Shown here: positions 61,991-64,000 of the stretch, in pieces | Layout: every line of letters starts with the position of its first letter | Position numbering within the stretch: position 1 is the first letter of the stretch | NCBI GenBank assembly: GCA_946616365.1 | Contig: CAMOIX010000001.1 | Location: 62,001 to 126,000, forward strand | Source of the DNA: AC2028 sp002373595 | GTDB taxonomy: Bacteria > Bacillota > Clostridia > Lachnospirales > Lachnospiraceae | Direction: 5' to 3' | DNA length: 64,000 nucleotides | Position numbers and translations under genes: made by a program | Notes under the pieces: model-generated | Seen by the model: only the letters and a program-made list of their open reading frames with translations | Told to the model about the DNA's origin: nothing | The model's database searches: none

Positions 61991-62200
61991 GCGGCGGGGG
62001 TGATTTGCAGCGACCATTAGCGAGGAGTAACGGATTTTTTTAGCGGCGGTTAGGAATAGGGAGTCCGAGACAGGATGTCGAGGACAGTGGCCGTCCGAGG
62101 CAGGATGCCGAGTAAGGCCCGGTCCCGGAAGCGGTAAGAGATGCGGATCCGGCGCTTAGAAAATCGTTATTCCGAGCGTGTCGCGCAAACACAGCCGCCG
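61991..62200 (+). repeat. Dispersed hairpin element, family 1, copy D
   Basis: A 210-bp copy between the tRNA-like element and the last gene; with it, the 358-bp gap is accounted for. The outer arms pair around GGCGG...TTTGC (61993–62008) and GCAAACACAGCCGCC (62184–62198). The middle arms share GCGACCATTAGCG and AGCGTGTCGCG with copy C. The inner right arm CGCTTAGAAAATCGTTAT (62153–62170) is conserved, while the left arm is partly degraded (ATTTTTTTAGCG). Hairpin 1 is 62063–62085 (GTCC/GGAC, GA/GA, GAC/GTC, loop AGGAT) and hairpin 2 is 62089–62119 (GGCC/GGCC, GA/GA, GGC/GCC, loop AGGAT). Confidence 0.82.
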
Positions 62201-62228
62201 GGGCGAGCTCGGAAGTGGAGGAATAGAT

Positions 62229-63929
62229 ATGATAAAAAAGGGTAATTGGGTAAAGCTTGGTTTTAGAGCGTGTTTGGGGATATTCCTTTCATGTGCGCTT
62301 GTAGTAAGCAATTTTGCGGGTTTTTTTAAAGATGGTGCGGTTGTATCAGCTGCCGGGACAGGGAAGAATCTGCAATTGGTTATAAATGGTAGTATGGATA
62401 ATATACCCGAAGATCATTCGGCTTATGTATATTATGGCAATTACTATATTAACAATTCTACTCAAAGAGAACCCATCAAGTGGAAAGTTATTGATAAAAG
62501 TCTTGCTGAATTATTTCTAATATCAGATCAATGTCTTGATTCAAAACCGTATCATACAATTAACGATGCATCAGTTCCATGGGCCGACTGTTCACTGAGA
62601 TATTGGTTTAGAAACGAATTTTGTCACTCTTTTAGCGATGGTGAGTATTCTGTACTTGGATCTGTTAATCTTATAAATGATCCTAATAATGAAAATAGAG
62701 ACAAAATTAGGCTATTGACTTTAACTCAGGCTCATATGTCCTCATACGGTTTCCCGGAAGATCCAAGTGAAGCATCCGGCACAAGACAGGCTACTGCAAC
62801 TCCATACGCAATAAGTCAAGGCGTACATGTTGATGCTGGCGGATATGTCGATTGGTGGATCCTGAAAAATCAATCGCTCCAAGATTTTGTACCTACCACT
62901 ATTGAAGAAAATGGTTCGATTCATTTAAACGGCAGAGCGTATTCTCTTGAATATATTGGAGTTCGACCAGTGATTACTCCATATCCTGATTGGATCTCTC
63001 TTACATCTGCAGCGGTTGGAAGTAAAACATCAGGGACTATAGGATCGGGTGCTCTTACAGCCACTTCCGCTTATTCCGGAAACGAATGGAAATTGACTGC
63101 TTTGATCTGTGACAGACAATTTGCCGCTACTCGTGACGGAAGCGGTAGCGTAGATCCGGGAGATGATATAACCATTAATTACACTAATGCAACAGTCGGA
63201 ATCAATGAGTATATTTCTGCGATACTCGTTAATTCATCGAATGAGATCTTGTATTACGGAAGGATAGAGGATAAGAGTTCAGGGGCGACTTCAGGAACGG
63301 CTGATATAGCTATTCCTACGGGATTGGCTTCAGGAAATTACAGACTTATGGTTTATTCCGAGCAGTATAATGGAGATAAGATGACCGATCTGTCTTCTCC
63401 TTTCAGTACCATTAATCTTACTATTAACGGAACTACTCCGCCTCAGACGCAAGCTCCCGCTTCACAGCTTCCTCCTTCCGAAGATTTCTATGATGATCTG
63501 AGAGACCTGCTTGATGAGGCTATCGCCAAAGGAGGGACCCAGACTGTATATTATTCCAAAGGAAATGCGCTTCCTTATGATATCATGAAGACATTGGAGG
63601 ATAATCCGGGTATTACATTGGTTTATTCTTATTCGTATATGGGAACTGATTATAAGGCTACCATAGCCGGGAAGAATGTACATAGTAATATACTGATCCC
63701 GTGGTACGGAGCGCTGTATCTGAACCAGTATTTCGGTGAGTGGACGCTTGGAAGCAGTATGTCGGCCAGACTGGGCTCTCAGATAGGCTCCGGGACCTAT
63801 ACTGTAGTAGAGGGCGATACGCTTTCCGGGATAGCGGTTAAGCTGGGAACGACTTTGGCTCACCTTGTTTCTGTAAATAATATACCTAATCCCGATTTCA
63901 TCAGGATCGGGCAGGTGATAAGGTATTAG
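62229..63929 (+). CDS. Secreted DUF6273-like protein with C-terminal LysM domain
   Basis: 566 residues. A signal peptide (helix about 8–35, possible cleavage near VSAAG) is followed by a DUF6273-like domain (about 55–265; EPIKWKVIDKSLAELFLIS, YWFRNEFC, GVRPVITPY). Next come a beta-rich Ser/Thr/Gly region (about 270–400), a Pro-rich linker, an unassigned domain, and a C-terminal LysM (TYTVVEGDTLSGIAVKLGT with LVSVNNIPNPDFIRIGQVI), which binds peptidoglycan. It is probably a cell-wall-attached surface protein. ATG 62229 with GGAGG upstream replaces a longer frame that would run into repeat copy D. Confidence 0.85.
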   Translation: MIKKGNWVKLGFRACLGIFLSCALVVSNFAGFFKDGAVVSAAGTGKNLQLVINGSMDNIPEDHSAYVYYGNYYINNSTQREPIKWKVIDKSLAELFLISDQCLDSKPYHTINDASVPWADCSLRYWFRNEFCHSFSDGEYSVLGSVNLINDPNNENRDKIRLLTLTQAHMSSYGFPEDPSEASGTRQATATPYAISQGVHVDAGGYVDWWILKNQSLQDFVPTTIEENGSIHLNGRAYSLEYIGVRPVITPYPDWISLTSAAVGSKTSGTIGSGALTATSAYSGNEWKLTALICDRQFAATRDGSGSVDPGDDITINYTNATVGINEYISAILVNSSNEILYYGRIEDKSSGATSGTADIAIPTGLASGNYRLMVYSEQYNGDKMTDLSSPFSTINLTINGTTPPQTQAPASQLPPSEDFYDDLRDLLDEAIAKGGTQTVYYSKGNALPYDIMKTLEDNPGITLVYSYSYMGTDYKATIAGKNVHSNILIPWYGALYLNQYFGEWTLGSSMSARLGSQIGSGTYTVVEGDTLSGIAVKLGTTLAHLVSVNNIPNPDFIRIGQVIRY

Positions 63930-63946
63930 CAAAATAATTTATAAAT

Positions 63947-63985
63947 AGGGAACTTTTTTAGCAGTTTTTTGTTGAAAAGTTCCCT
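63947..63985 (+). terminator. Hairpin after the last gene
   Basis: A perfect 11-bp stem AGGGAACTTTT/AAAAGTTCCCT with a 17-base loop, 17 bp after the stop codon. The 3' flank is A+T-rich (AAATTTTATT) but not a clean T run, so termination is probable, not certain. Confidence 0.65.
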
Positions 63986-64000
63986 AAATTTTATTGATTT

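Noticed and set aside
2970..62200. Known large structured RNAs (OLE, GOLLD, HEARO, ROOL) as identity of the family 1 element
   Set aside because: The element is far shorter than OLE, GOLLD or ROOL and its twin GA hairpins do not match features I remember for these classes. Without a covariance search this exclusion is provisional.

Overview
The window looks like chromosome of a Gram-positive, low-to-mid G+C anaerobe of the class Clostridia, plausibly Lachnospiraceae or a related gut/rumen lineage. Supporting this are SepF, ZapA, a Bacillus-type SOS operator with divergent lexA/yneA, the rpmB–Asp23–fakA–recG–degV block, RecU, a ytfI–ytfJ pair, short HisG with HisZ, and TTG/GTG starts behind GGAGG sites. 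The species cannot be fixed from sequence alone. No rRNA gene, intact tRNA gene, transposase, integrase or CRISPR array was found.

Layout. 1–2969: end of a division/aromatic cluster (sepF, aroB, lspA, rluD). 3376–10125: membrane and signalling genes (two-component pair, large polytopic protein, lipoprotein, cheV). 10174–17926: yraN, SOS-type ruvAB, then zapA, a U32 peptidase-like protein, a FtsW/RodA protein and a class B PBP. 18026–22732: degenerate HD-GYP protein, ytfI–ytfJ, a coiled-coil/J-like protein, uracil permease. 23316–28767: rpmB (minus), Asp23 protein, fakA, recG, degV. 28885–34528: EAL phosphodiesterase, then a minus-strand O-acylation cluster (acyltransferase 3, MBOAT, SGNH-like). 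34676–44959: type II topoisomerase pair, rsmD, coaD, coiled coil, amidase, SDR, RluA-type synthase, recU. 45050–50056: histidine operon hisZ-G-D-B-I/E behind a consensus promoter and palindromic operator. 50053–53694: radical SAM pair and a membrane protein. 53702–54826: lexA and yneA, divergent, sharing a dense set of LexA boxes.

55395–61870 is a visibly more A+T-rich four-gene operon: DUF6361-like protein, phospholipase-D-like nuclease, SF2 (RapA/SNF2-like) helicase and a small unknown protein. It has the look of an anti-phage defence module acquired by transfer. Its last codons overlap the 5' end of a tRNA-like structure (61861–61968) whose D-loop carries a 29-nt hairpin insertion. A secreted DUF6273-like/LysM protein closes the window.

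The most unusual signal is non-coding. Four copies (about 210–330 bp) of an intergenic element lie at 2970–3296, 23019–23244, 54913–55140 and 61991–62200. Each is a long imperfect hairpin. At its tip are two small stem-loops with tandem GA/GA mismatches and AGGAU-type loops, whose flanking stems change between copies by compensatory substitutions. This is what a selected RNA structure would look like. Two copies of one subfamily, in opposite orientation, bracket the defence-like operon. A second hairpin repeat family is seen at 22806–22990 and, as a fragment, at 10571–10645.
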